DNA of 64,000 bases from Polyangiaceae bacterium (GCA_020633205.1 JACKEB010000010.1:124001-188000), one strand, 5' to 3'; shown: positions 16,934 through 26,262, counted from the stretch's first letter. Numbers and translations are program-made. Notes: a model not told the origin generated them from the letters alone.

Positions 16934-18862
16934 TCAGTTGAAGCCGGCGCGGATGTAGTCGTTGACCGCCGCGGCTTGCAGATCCGTGCGCCAGTTCAAG
17001 CGGCTCTGTTTGAGCGCGGCGTCCAGGAAGCCTTCGATGGTGGCCGGCAGGCCGACGGTCCCGGAGTAGCTGCCGAGCGTGCGATCCGGATCGCTGAACG
17101 AGCCACTCCACGCCGCAGCGGTGGACTCCCCCGAGGCCGACTTCCACGCCGCCAAATCGCGGTCGCTGCCATCGACGCAGAAGCGCTGACCGCTACCCGA
17201 GCTGTACTCGTTGTCCGCGTAGCTCACTGCCGCGAAGGAGCCTTCATGCTTGATCAGACACGATCCGTTGGTCGGATCGATGATGCGGTTCTTGGTGACG
17301 GCGACGTTGGACCACCCGCTCTGCGGCTTGAGGATGATGCCGTTGCCCTTGAGGTCGTAGAACAGATTGTCGTTGATCGTGATGTTGCTGGCAGAGCCGC
17401 TGCCGATGCTGATGCCGTAGCCGTTGTTGTGCCAGGGCTGATGCAGGAAGTAGTTGCCCTCGATGGTTGCCGTTGCGTTGTCGGCGACGTCCAAGAGCCA
17501 AGCAAAAGGACGATTCGTCGGCTGACTCAGGCCAATCTGCGTGAACACGTTGTCCTTGATCTGCACGTTGGAGAAGCGGTCTGGCAGGTCCGAGTTGCCT
17601 CCGATCCCGATGCCGATCTCTCCGTCGACGATCAGGTTGTTCTCGAAGACGAGGTCATCGGCGCCCCCGGTATCGTCAGCGCGCATCTTGATGCCCATGC
17701 TGGAGGCCCGCGCGATGATATTGCCGCGAATAACCAGGTGATCCGCGTTCAAGTACATGTCGTGGTTGTAGATGGTGGCGCACGCGGAGCTGACCTGATC
17801 TTCGTTCCACCCGTTGTGATCCAGGAGGTTCTCTTCGATCAGCAGGTTGTCGACGTGGCTCGAGTAGATACCGGAGGGACGATAGGCCGAGTTGTTGCCG
17901 CATGTATCCGCGTGGTAATTTCTCTCGATCACGTTCCTACGCACTTCGATGCCGTCGTAGTGCTCGACGTCGTACGACTGAAACACGAGCTCGCCATAGA
18001 GGAAGTGACAACCTTCGATGAGCAGGCCGCTGCCTCCGCCGACGTAGCGGAGGCCGCCACCGCTTGCGCCATCAAACGCTGAATCCCCAGGGATCTTTGG
18101 ATAGGAAACGATCTCGAGCCCTACGAGGTGCACGAAGCTGCGCGCCTTGCCGTTGTGATCGATGAAGTTCCGGTCCACCTCGATGCGCGGCAGCGCCGTC
18201 GATTCCCCATAGCCGGCGATCACCAACGGGTGCGCTGCGTCTTTACCTGACTTGAAGCGCCCGAGGTTCTCCCCACGCCAGGTGTCCCCGCGCTTGAGTA
18301 ACAAGAAGTCGTTCTCGCCGTCCCGCACCAGCGAGGCACCCTTGGTGAGCGTCTTCACGGCGGTCGCCGGCGTGCTGCCGTCGTTGTTGTCGTCGCCTTC
18401 GCTGTCGCTGACGTAGACGAGCTGGCTATCGACCGCGACGTCGTAGGTGGTGAAGCCGTCTTCTTCCCCACGGGTGCCAGAGGTCTCATCGTCGTCAGCG
18501 TTCGCGCAGCCGAGATCACTCCCCCAGTCGGTGAAGCCATCTCCGTCGTTGTCGATGCCGTCGTTGCAGTCCCCGATGGTGACGTTCCCGCCGGAGCCAC
18601 CACTGCCCGAGACGCCTGCAGTGCCCCCCTGCGCGGAGCCACCTTGAGCAGACCCTCCCTGCGACGATCCTCCCTGTGCGGATCCCGCGCTGCCGCCAAT
18701 CGCGCCAGTGCCCCCGGTCGCGCCGTTGCCCCCTGCGTTCGAGCCCCCGTTGCCGCCTCCACCGGAGCCGCCGCTCCCATCGCTCGAGCCGTCACTCCCG
18801 CACGCGACGAGCCCCGCCGCAGCCAGAGTCGAGACCAAGAACCAAGGGAACACTTTGCGCAT
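16934..18862 (-). CDS. Right-handed beta-helix lipoprotein
   Basis: 642 residues. The start is the ATG after GGAGGATTCCAGT. The signal peptide ends AAAGLVAC, followed by a long Gly/Ser/Asn/Ala linker (residues about 25-90). A Ca-binding-like DCNDGIDNDGDG...DLGCANADDDE segment is common in myxobacterial surface proteins. The main domain (about 150-580) shows parallel beta-helix repeats: VEVRRNVIERN-type rungs such as LLIEENLLDHN, LVIRGNIIARA, LVFENNLIVDG, VQIKDNVFTQI and ITINDNLFYDL. Such folds often bind or cleave polysaccharides (pectate lyase-like). No catalytic set is recognised, so glycan binding or lyase activity is inference. Confidence 0.85.
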   Translation of the reverse strand: MRKVFPWFLVSTLAAAGLVACGSDGSSDGSGGSGGGGNGGSNAGGNGATGGTGAIGGSAGSAQGGSSQGGSAQGGSAQGGTAGVSGSGGSGGNVTIGDCNDGIDNDGDGFTDWGSDLGCANADDDETSGTRGEEDGFTTYDVAVDSQLVYVSDSEGDDNNDGSTPATAVKTLTKGASLVRDGENDFLLLKRGDTWRGENLGRFKSGKDAAHPLVIAGYGESTALPRIEVDRNFIDHNGKARSFVHLVGLEIVSYPKIPGDSAFDGASGGGLRYVGGGSGLLIEGCHFLYGELVFQSYDVEHYDGIEVRRNVIERNYHADTCGNNSAYRPSGIYSSHVDNLLIEENLLDHNGWNEDQVSSACATIYNHDMYLNADHLVIRGNIIARASSMGIKMRADDTGGADDLVFENNLIVDGEIGIGIGGNSDLPDRFSNVQIKDNVFTQIGLSQPTNRPFAWLLDVADNATATIEGNYFLHQPWHNNGYGISIGSGSASNITINDNLFYDLKGNGIILKPQSGWSNVAVTKNRIIDPTNGSCLIKHEGSFAAVSYADNEYSSGSGQRFCVDGSDRDLAAWKSASGESTAAAWSGSFSDPDRTLGSYSGTVGLPATIEGFLDAALKQSRLNWRTDLQAAAVNDYIRAGFN

Positions 18863-19055
18863 ACTGGAATCCTCCACACTCGTTCGAGACGCTGCAGGGC
18901 AACGCCGGTGTCGGAGCTAAGTCACCCCGCGCCCCACAAGCGGTCCAAAAAAAACTGGGGTCGCGAGTCAATCCATACAGAAACGCACCATTCGGCGCTT
19001 TCCCAGGCGAAAAGCGGGTGAATCGAGAAAAGATGAACCGCTTCTCTCGCTTCGT

Positions 19056-19694
19056 GTGACCAAGTTCCTAGGCCCCGTGCACGCAAAAGTCCTCCGTCTC
19101 CCCCAACCGACGCCCCCGGCTGCCGAGCGCAGCCTGGCGGAGCTGGTCGCGCGCGCCCGCGCTGGAGAAGAGCCCGCGCAGTCCGAGCTGTTCCGGCTTC
19201 ACGTGGAACGCGTGTATGGCTTCGTGCGTCGCCTGCTGCCGGATGCCGCCGACCACGACGACATCGTGCAAGACGTGTTCGTGCAAGCCATGGAGAGTCT
19301 CCACCGCCTACGCGAAGCGGAGGCCTTCGGAGGCTGGCTACGAGGCATCGCGATTCACATCGTGAAGAACCGCCTTCGGAAACAACGACTGCTGAACCGC
19401 TTGGGGTTTCGCCGCTCCCGCTCGGCACCGCCAGACGACCTCGCGATCGCGGAGCTCGTGAGTCCCAGCGCTCCTCCAGACGTCCTCGTGGAGCTGCGAG
19501 CCATTTACCGCACGGTAGCGAAGCTCGATCCAAACTTGCGCACGGCATTGATCCTGCGCCGCGTCGAAGGGCTCAGCGTGCCAGCAGTGGCCGAACAGCT
19601 TGGCCGCTCGTTGTCGACAACCAAGCGCTGGCTGGCAGCAGCGGAGAGTCAGCTCGAGCTGCAGCTCGACCGTGGAGGCACCCGTGGCGCTTGA
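19056..19694 (+). CDS. ECF RNA polymerase sigma factor (module 1)
   Basis: 212 residues. Sigma-70 region 2 is seen in ELFRLHVERVYGFVRRLL followed by DHDDIVQDVFVQAMESLHRL and FGGWLRGIAIHIVKNRLRKQ. Region 4 is VAKLDPNLRTALILRRVEGL with SVPAVAEQLGRSLSTTKRWL. The start is a GTG without a clear ribosome binding site, so it may begin slightly later. It overlaps the FecR-like gene by 11 bases and heads a four-gene operon with FecR-like, envelope and RCC1 proteins. That arrangement implies control by the linked FecR-like membrane regulator. It is divergent from the beta-helix lipoprotein, a possible target. Confidence 0.9.
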   Translation: MTKFLGPVHAKVLRLPQPTPPAAERSLAELVARARAGEEPAQSELFRLHVERVYGFVRRLLPDAADHDDIVQDVFVQAMESLHRLREAEAFGGWLRGIAIHIVKNRLRKQRLLNRLGFRRSRSAPPDDLAIAELVSPSAPPDVLVELRAIYRTVAKLDPNLRTALILRRVEGLSVPAVAEQLGRSLSTTKRWLAAAESQLELQLDRGGTRGA

Positions 19695-20730
19695 AGGTCA
19701 CCTGCAAGAGCCTGAGCTCTCGAGCGCCGAGCGCGAGACTTTGTGGAGCGGCGTGCACCACAAACGGCGTGGCCTGCGGCGGAAGCGACGCGCGATCCGT
19801 AGCGCGCTGTTCGTCGCCAGCTTGGCGGTCGTCGGTGTTGGCGTGCACCAGTGGCAGGCGTACACCCACCGCACGGAGTTGGCGCAGCCGACGCGTCTGA
19901 AGCTACCCGACGGGTCCTCTGTGGTTTCCCAGCCCGGGACCGACCTGGAGGTCGTCGAAGGCACGCCGCTCAGTGTGCGCATCGACCTGCGCTCGGGCAG
20001 CGCCTACTTCGAGGTCGTTCCAAACCCCGACCGGCGTTTCTCCGTGATGCTCGCGCACCATGAGGTAAAGGTCGTGGGCACCCGCTTCGTGGTGAAGGTA
20101 GATCCCGACGGAAATGTGAGTCAGGTCGATGTGAGTGAGGGCACCGTCGAGGTCGTGAGCCGCGAGGACCAAGGGCTGCTCACCCGGGTGCATGCCGGGG
20201 GTCACTGGTCCAGCACCTTGCCCCCGCCACTGACGAGCACCACGCCACCCCCCACGCCGACGCCGAGTGTGGCGGCAGCGCCTGAAGCGCCAGCCCCAGG
20301 CGCGAACACGAGCTCGCCCCCGAGCCCGAGTGCGGCCCGCCCCAGCGAGGAAGCCCAGGCGGCAGCGCTCTTCGACCAAGCCACCTTGGCGCGCCGGCGG
20401 GGCGACTACAAGGCGGCCATCGCAGGCTACGAGAGCTTGCTCAAGCGTTTCCCCAAGGATCGCCATGCAAGTCTCGCTGCGCTAGAGCTTGGGAGGCTCA
20501 AGCGCACCCGCGAGGCGGATCCCGAAGGCGCCGCCGACGCCCTGGAGCAGGCCGCGAAAGACCGTGAGTTGAACGACGACGCCCTCGCTCAGCTGGTGTT
20601 GAGCTATGATCAAGCGGGAGATCAGAAACGCTGCCTCGCCGCTCAAAGTCGCTACCTAGCTCGGCACCCGAAAGGGGTACACGTGAACGAAGTGCGAGCG
20701 AGCTGCAAGGGCTCGCCCGCCAAGCCGTGA
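19684..20730 (+). CDS. FecR-like transmembrane regulator with TPR-like C-terminus
   Basis: 348 residues from a GTG with GGAGG just upstream, starting inside the sigma gene. Order: cytoplasmic N-terminus with KRRGLRRKRRAIRSA, one membrane helix (LFVASLAVVGVGVHQW), then a FecR domain with LPDGSSVVSQPGTDLEV, RIDLRSGSAYFEV, VVGTRFVVKVDPDG and VDVSEGTVEVVS. A Pro/Thr-rich linker and TPR-like helices follow (LFDQATLARRRGDYKAAIAGY, FPKDRHASLAALELGRL). FecR proteins act as sigma regulators that transmit an envelope signal. The TPR extension may contact the envelope protein encoded next. Regulation of the upstream sigma factor is strongly suggested by the overlap. Confidence 0.85.
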   Translation: MALEGHLQEPELSSAERETLWSGVHHKRRGLRRKRRAIRSALFVASLAVVGVGVHQWQAYTHRTELAQPTRLKLPDGSSVVSQPGTDLEVVEGTPLSVRIDLRSGSAYFEVVPNPDRRFSVMLAHHEVKVVGTRFVVKVDPDGNVSQVDVSEGTVEVVSREDQGLLTRVHAGGHWSSTLPPPLTSTTPPPTPTPSVAAAPEAPAPGANTSSPPSPSAARPSEEAQAAALFDQATLARRRGDYKAAIAGYESLLKRFPKDRHASLAALELGRLKRTREADPEGAADALEQAAKDRELNDDALAQLVLSYDQAGDQKRCLAAQSRYLARHPKGVHVNEVRASCKGSPAKP

Positions 20731-21755
20731 TGAAGTCACTGGTCCAAGTGGCCTTCATAGCGGCCCTGCTCTGTTTTCCCGTCAGTGCCTTTGCCAAGGC
20801 TCCCAGCCCGAGCTGCAGCGAGGGCCCGTGGATCGCGCTGAGCTGGGGTGACGACTGGAGCGCCGAGCAGCGCCGCGCCGTACTCGAGCATCTGCGGCGT
20901 GGCTTCGAGGTCTACGGCGTCGCCGTGTGCGAGCGGGAGGCAGCACCGGCGAGGCAACCGCTGGCCGAGGTGCGCTTCGCCGCAACAGACGCTGACAGCG
21001 TGAGCTTGAGCGTCGATGTGAAGGACCGCGTCACCCAGAAGCGCGTGGGCCGCGACGTCGACGTGCGCGGCTATTCCCGCGAAGCGCAAGCCTTGGCCAT
21101 CGCAATCGCGACGGAAGAACTCGTGCGAGCGAGCTGGGTGGAGCTGGAGCTGGAGTCGCCTCGAGAGCAGCAAACGGCGGCGCCTCGAGCCAGCACGCCA
21201 GCCCCCGACGTCGTGCACCGAGTCAACCAGGACTCCATCGGCACGGCCGCGGCGGGACTACGCATCGACGTTCGCGGCGCCTTCGAGTTCTACGCTGGGG
21301 GTCAGACACACTTGGGCGGCGATCTCACGCTGCGCCAGAACCTGACTGGTGACCTCGGCTTGGGCTTTGCGTTGGGCCCGCGCTTGGCGCTCCGCGACAC
21401 GTCGCGACTCGGGAGCGTCGACGCCAAGCTCATGGCGGGAGAGACCTTCTTGTTCTTGGATTTGCTCCACGGGGAAATGCTGCGCCTCGGCTGGGAAGTT
21501 GGCGTGCGTGGTGGCCTCGTGCGCTTCGAGAGCGACCCGACGTCAGGCGCCGAAGTCACCCGCAGCGCTGGACTCCTCGTGGCGAAGACGTCCATCGGGC
21601 TCGACCTCGCCCTCGACACCACCTGGTACCTCGCGCTGAACGCGGGCGTGGGCCATACCCTCGTTGGAGCTACGGCGACGGGGCGCGGGCGCGAGTTGAC
21701 GGGCGTGAGCGGCCTCGAACTCCACAGCAGCTTGGGACTCGGGGGACGCTGGTGA
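20727..21755 (+). CDS. Envelope protein with beta-rich C-terminal domain (module 1)
   Basis: 342 residues from a GTG overlapping the FecR-like stop; ATG 20730 is equivalent. The signal peptide MKSLVQVAFIAALLCFPVSAFAKA is Sec type I. Residues about 28-140 form an alpha/beta domain ending in AQALAIAIATEELVRASW. After a Pro/Ala linker, residues about 170-342 alternate short strands typical of an outer-membrane beta-barrel-like domain (LRIDVRGAFEFYAGGQTHL, LGLGFALGPRLAL, ...ELHSSLGLGGRW). The C-terminal W fits barrel insertion signals loosely. A protein of the same architecture sits in the second ECF module at 47 kb. Probably an outer-membrane sensor or target; function unproven. Confidence 0.7.
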   Translation: MMKSLVQVAFIAALLCFPVSAFAKAPSPSCSEGPWIALSWGDDWSAEQRRAVLEHLRRGFEVYGVAVCEREAAPARQPLAEVRFAATDADSVSLSVDVKDRVTQKRVGRDVDVRGYSREAQALAIAIATEELVRASWVELELESPREQQTAAPRASTPAPDVVHRVNQDSIGTAAAGLRIDVRGAFEFYAGGQTHLGGDLTLRQNLTGDLGLGFALGPRLALRDTSRLGSVDAKLMAGETFLFLDLLHGEMLRLGWEVGVRGGLVRFESDPTSGAEVTRSAGLLVAKTSIGLDLALDTTWYLALNAGVGHTLVGATATGRGRELTGVSGLELHSSLGLGGRW

Positions 21756-22975
21756 TGGGGCGACGTCGCGGGTGCGCCGGACTGGGCGGCGTTGGACTGG
21801 ACGGCGTCGCACTTTGGCTCTGCTTGTGCACCGCCTTCGGTTGCACCGAGCGCTACGAGCTGTTCCCCGGGGCAACCAACACGGAGACGCCCGGGTCACC
21901 AAGCGGCTCAGGCCTGGGCGCTCATCAGGTGCACTCCTGCGTGAAGCGAAGCGCTGACTCGACAGGCGCGATGGGTGTGTGGTGCTGGGGCAACAACTCC
22001 GGCTTTGCCCTGGCCCAGAGCGACCCGACGTTGCTCACGGGGCCAGTGCTGGTGCCCGGCCTCGACGACAGCGTGGCGCTGAGCCTAGGGGGTGAATACG
22101 GCTGCGCCCTGAGCGAGGTCGGCGGCGTGCAGTGCTGGGGCCGCAACGATGAGGGGCAGCTCGGCGTTGGCGAGTTCGGAGATCGTCAGCTGCCAAGCGC
22201 CGCGCTGCTGAACGACAGCGTCGATCGACTGAGCGCCGGCTCCGGGCACGCCTGCGCCGTGACGCGCTTTGGGGAGCTCTACTGTTGGGGACGCAACGCG
22301 GAGCGCCAGCTCGGCCACGAAGATACGCGGGAGAACCAAGCGACGCCGTGGCTCGTCGACGAGCGCCATGATTGGACCGCCGTGTCCGCCGGTGACGGCC
22401 ACACCTGCGGCATCGCCGCGGGCGGCGCCCTCTACTGCTGGGGACGCAACACCCAGGGCCAGCTTGGCTTGGGCGACGGCTCCGACGTACAGTACGGCGC
22501 GCCGACCTTGGTCGATGACATCGGCATCTGGAGTGATGTTACCGCAGGGCAACGCATCGCGTGTGGCATTCAGACGCCGGGCAGCATCTACTGCTGGGGC
22601 GACAACGGCGAGGGGCAGCTCGGCACGGGAGACACCACCGCGCGCTGGACACCGACCCGGGTGAGCGACAAGAGCGACTTCCGCAAGCTATCCCTGAAGG
22701 CGTTCCATGTGTGTGCCATCGACGCCGACGCGCGCCTGTGGTGCTGGGGGCGCAACGCCGAAGGCCAGCTCGGCACCGGCGACACGCAGTTTCGCCCCTC
22801 TCCGACGCAAATCGAGCCCGCGCAGCAGTTCCGGGATGTCGCGGTGGGTCGCTTTCACACCTGCGTGCGCCGATCCGACGGCGCGGTGCTGTGCAGCGGA
22901 CAGAACGCGGACCGGCAACTCGGAGTGGACACGCCGGATCGGAGTTCGAGCTTCATCGAGGTGCCGCTCCCGTAG
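21752..22975 (+). CDS. RCC1-repeat lipoprotein
   Basis: 407 residues. The GTG overlaps the preceding stop. The lipobox is LCTAFGC. About seven RCC1/BLIP-II blades follow, each with a Cys-Xaa-Trp-Gly core and a glycine turn: VQCWGRNDEGQLG, LYCWGRNAERQLG, LYCWGRNTQGQLG, IYCWGDNGEGQLG, LWCWGRNAEGQLG and a final VLCSGQNADRQLG. Paired cysteines (for example HTCGIA with YCWG) likely make one disulphide per blade, as expected outside the cytoplasm. Such seven-bladed propellers are common on myxobacterial surfaces and mediate protein binding. It is the last gene of the ECF module 1 operon. Confidence 0.9.
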   Translation: MMGRRRGCAGLGGVGLDGVALWLCLCTAFGCTERYELFPGATNTETPGSPSGSGLGAHQVHSCVKRSADSTGAMGVWCWGNNSGFALAQSDPTLLTGPVLVPGLDDSVALSLGGEYGCALSEVGGVQCWGRNDEGQLGVGEFGDRQLPSAALLNDSVDRLSAGSGHACAVTRFGELYCWGRNAERQLGHEDTRENQATPWLVDERHDWTAVSAGDGHTCGIAAGGALYCWGRNTQGQLGLGDGSDVQYGAPTLVDDIGIWSDVTAGQRIACGIQTPGSIYCWGDNGEGQLGTGDTTARWTPTRVSDKSDFRKLSLKAFHVCAIDADARLWCWGRNAEGQLGTGDTQFRPSPTQIEPAQQFRDVAVGRFHTCVRRSDGAVLCSGQNADRQLGVDTPDRSSSFIEVPLP

Positions 22976-22984
22976 CGCTTGAAC

Positions 22985-23515
22985 CTAACGTCGGCCTTCT
23001 ATGCGGGTGGTATCGACGACCTCGTCCCAAGCGTCTTCGTGGCCGTCGTAGTGGACCTTGCACTTGTCCGGTCCAAGCACCTCGACAACCGTGGCTGGGT
23101 AGATGCTGTCCCGCCACTTCACGCGGATCTTGTCGCCTTTTTGGTAGGGGCTCACGAGGGACGCGCTGCTCGCCGAGGGGCGCGGCTTGAGACCGAGCAC
23201 CCGCGCGACCTTCTCCGGCGGCGGCGGCGCGCTGACTGACTTGCCATCCTCGATGCGCCCCTTGATGCGATCGAGGGTGACGTCCTCGTCCCAGCGATCG
23301 TCGTAACCATCGAAGTGCACGCGGAAGCGCGTCTTGCTTTTCTGGTCGATGATGTACGCCGGGTAGTTCTTGCCGTCCCACTCGACCCACACGAACTCAC
23401 CGACCCGATACGGCTCCTGGCATGCGGTGAGCCACAAGCTGAGAACAACGGCGCCGAGCAGCTTGGCACGAACTGGTTTGGTGCTGCCCCGCTTGGTTGC
23501 CCTTCCGGCGCTCAC
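22985..23515 (-). CDS. Lipoprotein with two Tudor/chromo-barrel-like domains
   Basis: 176 residues from a GTG that overlaps the patatin stop as GTGA. After a basic N-terminus the lipobox LWLTAC marks a lipoprotein. Two repeats follow. Repeat 1: VGEFVWVEWDGKNYPAYIID, then RFRVHFDGYDDRWDEDV with LDRIKGR. Repeat 2: KGDKIRVKWRDSIYPATVVE, then CKVHYDGHEDAWDEVV with TTRIEGR. The spacing of W, Y-P-A, VHYxGxxxxWDE and RI matches Tudor-knot / chromo-barrel / MBT-like domains that bind peptides or modified residues in eukaryotes. In an envelope lipoprotein the ligand must differ. It is probably the last gene of the nadB-patatin operon. Confidence 0.75.
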   Translation of the reverse strand: MSAGRATKRGSTKPVRAKLLGAVVLSLWLTACQEPYRVGEFVWVEWDGKNYPAYIIDQKSKTRFRVHFDGYDDRWDEDVTLDRIKGRIEDGKSVSAPPPPEKVARVLGLKPRPSASSASLVSPYQKGDKIRVKWRDSIYPATVVEVLGPDKCKVHYDGHEDAWDEVVDTTRIEGRR

Positions 23516-24633
23516 GCTTCGTCCTCGAGCGGCGGCGGAGGCATGCGGGAGACGGGGGGCCGCGTCTGCCACCCGGCGCGCTCCACCGCTGCCTCTCTGC
23601 CCACGAGCCAACCGTTCACGCGCTCTCGCGTGGTGCGATAGGCGTACTCCAAGATCGCTCTCCGCGCGGAAAAGCTCGTGGGATTGTGCATGAACAGGAT
23701 ACCATCCGTCGGCTCCGGTTCGATCAAGATCACTTCGCAGTCTCCGCTGGCGCGGATCCGCGCGACAGCCTCGACGAGCAACGCGTGCATGGCGATGCGC
23801 ATCGCTTGGTTTGCGACCCACAGGTAGCCCTTGTCGCGTACGCTGTTTTGCTGACCGTGCCCCGTCGGAACCTGCTCCGCGGCGACGGGCACCATGGGGT
23901 TCACCACCACCAGCACATCAGCGCCGCGCTCGACGGCCACGTTCAACTGCGCGAGCTGCGCGGCCCCCGCGTCGATGTAGTGGCGATCCCCGATGCGCAC
24001 CGGGCTGAAGAACGGCGGCAACGCCATGCTCGCGATACACGCACGGCTGACAGGCACGTGATCGAAGCCGGGTGCGCCAAACAGCACCTGCTCGCCAGAG
24101 TCCAGGTCATGGCTCAGGATGAACAGCTCCTTCGGCATGCCGTGGAAGGTATTGGGCACGCTGCGGCGATAGAAAAAATCCGCAAGGAAACGCTCGTAGC
24201 CCTCGAGGGAGAAGACACCTGCAGGCAGCGAGTCATAGAGCCGGTCTAGCTCCTCCCAGAGCGCCGTGCGGCTGGGCTCCGGAGCACGCTTGAGCAGGCT
24301 CCGAGTGCCCTTGCCAACAGCGCGTAGCGCCGTGGTCGCCGTGCGCTGCCACTCGGCGAAGTCCATGCGCAGGATGTGCTTGCGTTCCAGCGGAAAGTAG
24401 GTGTCCGCCGGATCGAGGAAGGCGCGATACATCCGCTGCACGGGGCGTCCGCCAGCGAGCGCAGCAGCGATGCTCGCGCCGCTCGAGGTGCCGATGTAGA
24501 AGTCGAAGTCGTTCGCGTCCAGGCCATCGACGGCGTCTTCTAGCGCTGCCAGCGCGCCCATCTGGAACATCGCGCCGGTGGCGCCTCCACCAGGCAGGCA
24601 CAACGCAACTCGCGGCTCGTTTCCGTAAGGCAT
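23512..24633 (-). CDS. Patatin-like phospholipase
   Basis: 373 residues. Patatin hallmarks are the oxyanion loop LPGGGATGAMFQMGAL near residue 14, the nucleophile elbow GTSSGAS near residue 48 and the Asp of the catalytic dyad in YIDAGAAQ (DGA/G-type). The family hydrolyses phospholipids and acyl esters. No secretion signal is seen. It starts 21 bases past the nadB stop, with AGGTTGGGGGAGAGG (a copy of the dispersed motif) serving as ribosome binding region, and overlaps the Tudor-like lipoprotein gene. A shared transcript for NAD synthesis, lipid hydrolysis and a lipoprotein is odd and unexplained. Confidence 0.9.
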   Translation of the reverse strand: MPYGNEPRVALCLPGGGATGAMFQMGALAALEDAVDGLDANDFDFYIGTSSGASIAAALAGGRPVQRMYRAFLDPADTYFPLERKHILRMDFAEWQRTATTALRAVGKGTRSLLKRAPEPSRTALWEELDRLYDSLPAGVFSLEGYERFLADFFYRRSVPNTFHGMPKELFILSHDLDSGEQVLFGAPGFDHVPVSRACIASMALPPFFSPVRIGDRHYIDAGAAQLAQLNVAVERGADVLVVVNPMVPVAAEQVPTGHGQQNSVRDKGYLWVANQAMRIAMHALLVEAVARIRASGDCEVILIEPEPTDGILFMHNPTSFSARRAILEYAYRTTRERVNGWLVGREAAVERAGWQTRPPVSRMPPPPLEDEA

Positions 24634-24640
24634 CGTTTGA

Positions 24641-24655
24641 CCTCTCCCCCAACCT
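24641..24655 (-). repeat. Copy 4 of dispersed G-rich motif, in ribosome-binding position
   Basis: AGGTTGGGGGAGAGG on the minus strand ends 7 bases before the patatin ATG and overlaps the last base of nadB. The GGGGGAGAGG part is well placed to act as Shine-Dalgarno. Confidence 0.55.
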
Positions 24656-26262
24656 CAGCGTCCGCGTAGGTGCGGCATCACTCCGCGCTTGACCACGGTG
24701 TCCGCCAACCAGCTGTCGGAAGAGTCTTTGTAGTCGAGGGTGAAGTGCAGGCCGCGGCTCTCGTGCCGGCTCGCGGCGGAGCCGATGATCAACTCGGCGA
24801 TGCACTGGATGTTGCGAAGCTCCAGCAAGTCGCGAGTGACCAGGTGCTTCCAGTAGTACTCGCGGATTTCCTCTTCGAGCAGCGAGACACGGCGGGCGGC
24901 GCGACGCAGGCGCGCGTTCGTGCGCACGATGCCGACGTAGTTCCACATCAGGCGGCGGAGCTCTTCCCAGTTTTGGCTCACGACGACGGCCTCGTCGCTG
25001 GCCACCGCGGAGCCGATTTCCCAGTCGGGGACGCTGGCCCACGGCTCCTGGCGGAGCATTTCGATTTCGGTTCCGAGTTTGTCCGCCGCGCGGCGCCCGA
25101 ACACCAAGCCTTCGAGCAGCGAGTTCGAGGCCAGGCGATTCGCGCCGTGCAGACCCGTGCAAGAGGTCTCCCCGATCACCCACAGCCCGGGCAGGCTCGA
25201 GCGGCCGTGCAGGTTGCTGGTGACGCCGCCACACATGAAATGCGCCGCGGGCACCACCGGGATCGGTTCCGCGGTGATATCGAGCCCGAACTTCAGGCAA
25301 CGCTCGTAGATCGTGGGAAAGCGGTCCTTCACGTAGCTCGCGGGCTTGTGAGTGATGTCGAGGTGCACGAACTCGTAGCCACCGCGCTTCATCTCGAAGT
25401 CGATGGCGCGGGCCACCACGTCACGCGGAGCGAGGTCGCCCATCTCGTGGTGCTTGAGCATGAACGCTTCTCCACCGGGGACGCGCAGGGTGGCGCCCTC
25501 GCCGCGCAGCGTCTCGCTGATCAAGAAGTTCTTCGCCTGGGGGTGAAACAGGCAAGTTGGGTGAAACTGGTAGAACTCCATGTTGGCGACTTCGGCGCCC
25601 GCTCGGTACGCCATCGCGACGCCGTCCCCTGTCGCGACGTCGGGGTTCGAGGTGTAGAGGTAGACCTTGCCCGCGCCGCCCGTCGCCAAGATCGTGGCCC
25701 GAGCCAGTACCGTGTGGATCTGCCCGGCGTTCTCGTCCAACACGTAGGCGCCCACGCAGCGATCGGGGCCGCCGAAGTCGCTCAGGGTGATCAGGTCGAC
25801 CCCCATGTGCCAGTCGAGGAAGCGAATGTTCGGGTGCGCCTTGGCGCGCTCCCAGAGCGCGCGCTGGATCTCCTTACCCGTGGCGTCCTTGGAGTGAACG
25901 ACGCGGCGCTCGGTGTGCCCGCCTTCACGGCCCAGATCGAGCTCGCCATCGTCGCCCTCGTCGAAGGTCGCGCCGAGATCCATCAGCCAGCGCATGGCGT
26001 CGGGCGCCTCTTCCACGCACAGGTCGACGACCACCTGGTGGCAGAGCCCCGCGCCGGCCACGAGTGTGTCGTCCACGTGGCGCTCGAAGGAGTCTTCCGG
26101 GGAGAGCACGGCAGCCACGCCGCCTTGCGCCCAACTGGTCGCGGTATCGCTGACGTTGCGCTTGGTGACCACCAGCACCTCGCCGTGCTCCGCGGCTCGC
26201 AACGCAAAGCTCAAGCCGGCCACGCCACTGCCCAACACCAGGAAGTCGGTTTTCATCGTCAT
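24655..26262 (-). CDS. nadB: L-aspartate oxidase (quinolinate pathway)
   Basis: 535 residues, the usual NadB length. It oxidises aspartate to iminoaspartate with FAD, the first step of de novo NAD synthesis. Motifs: FAD-binding LVLGSGVAGLSFALRAAE, SWAQGGVAAVL, HTERRVVHSKDATGKEIQRA, LATGGAGKVY, FYQFHPTCL and GETSCTGLHGANRLASNSLL. The start is ATGACGATG; the frame is open further upstream but without family similarity. NadA and NadC are not in the window. It is the first gene of the nadB-patatin-lipoprotein run and divergent from etfBA. Confidence 0.93.
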   Translation of the reverse strand: MTMKTDFLVLGSGVAGLSFALRAAEHGEVLVVTKRNVSDTATSWAQGGVAAVLSPEDSFERHVDDTLVAGAGLCHQVVVDLCVEEAPDAMRWLMDLGATFDEGDDGELDLGREGGHTERRVVHSKDATGKEIQRALWERAKAHPNIRFLDWHMGVDLITLSDFGGPDRCVGAYVLDENAGQIHTVLARATILATGGAGKVYLYTSNPDVATGDGVAMAYRAGAEVANMEFYQFHPTCLFHPQAKNFLISETLRGEGATLRVPGGEAFMLKHHEMGDLAPRDVVARAIDFEMKRGGYEFVHLDITHKPASYVKDRFPTIYERCLKFGLDITAEPIPVVPAAHFMCGGVTSNLHGRSSLPGLWVIGETSCTGLHGANRLASNSLLEGLVFGRRAADKLGTEIEMLRQEPWASVPDWEIGSAVASDEAVVVSQNWEELRRLMWNYVGIVRTNARLRRAARRVSLLEEEIREYYWKHLVTRDLLELRNIQCIAELIIGSAASRHESRGLHFTLDYKDSSDSWLADTVVKRGVMPHLRGR

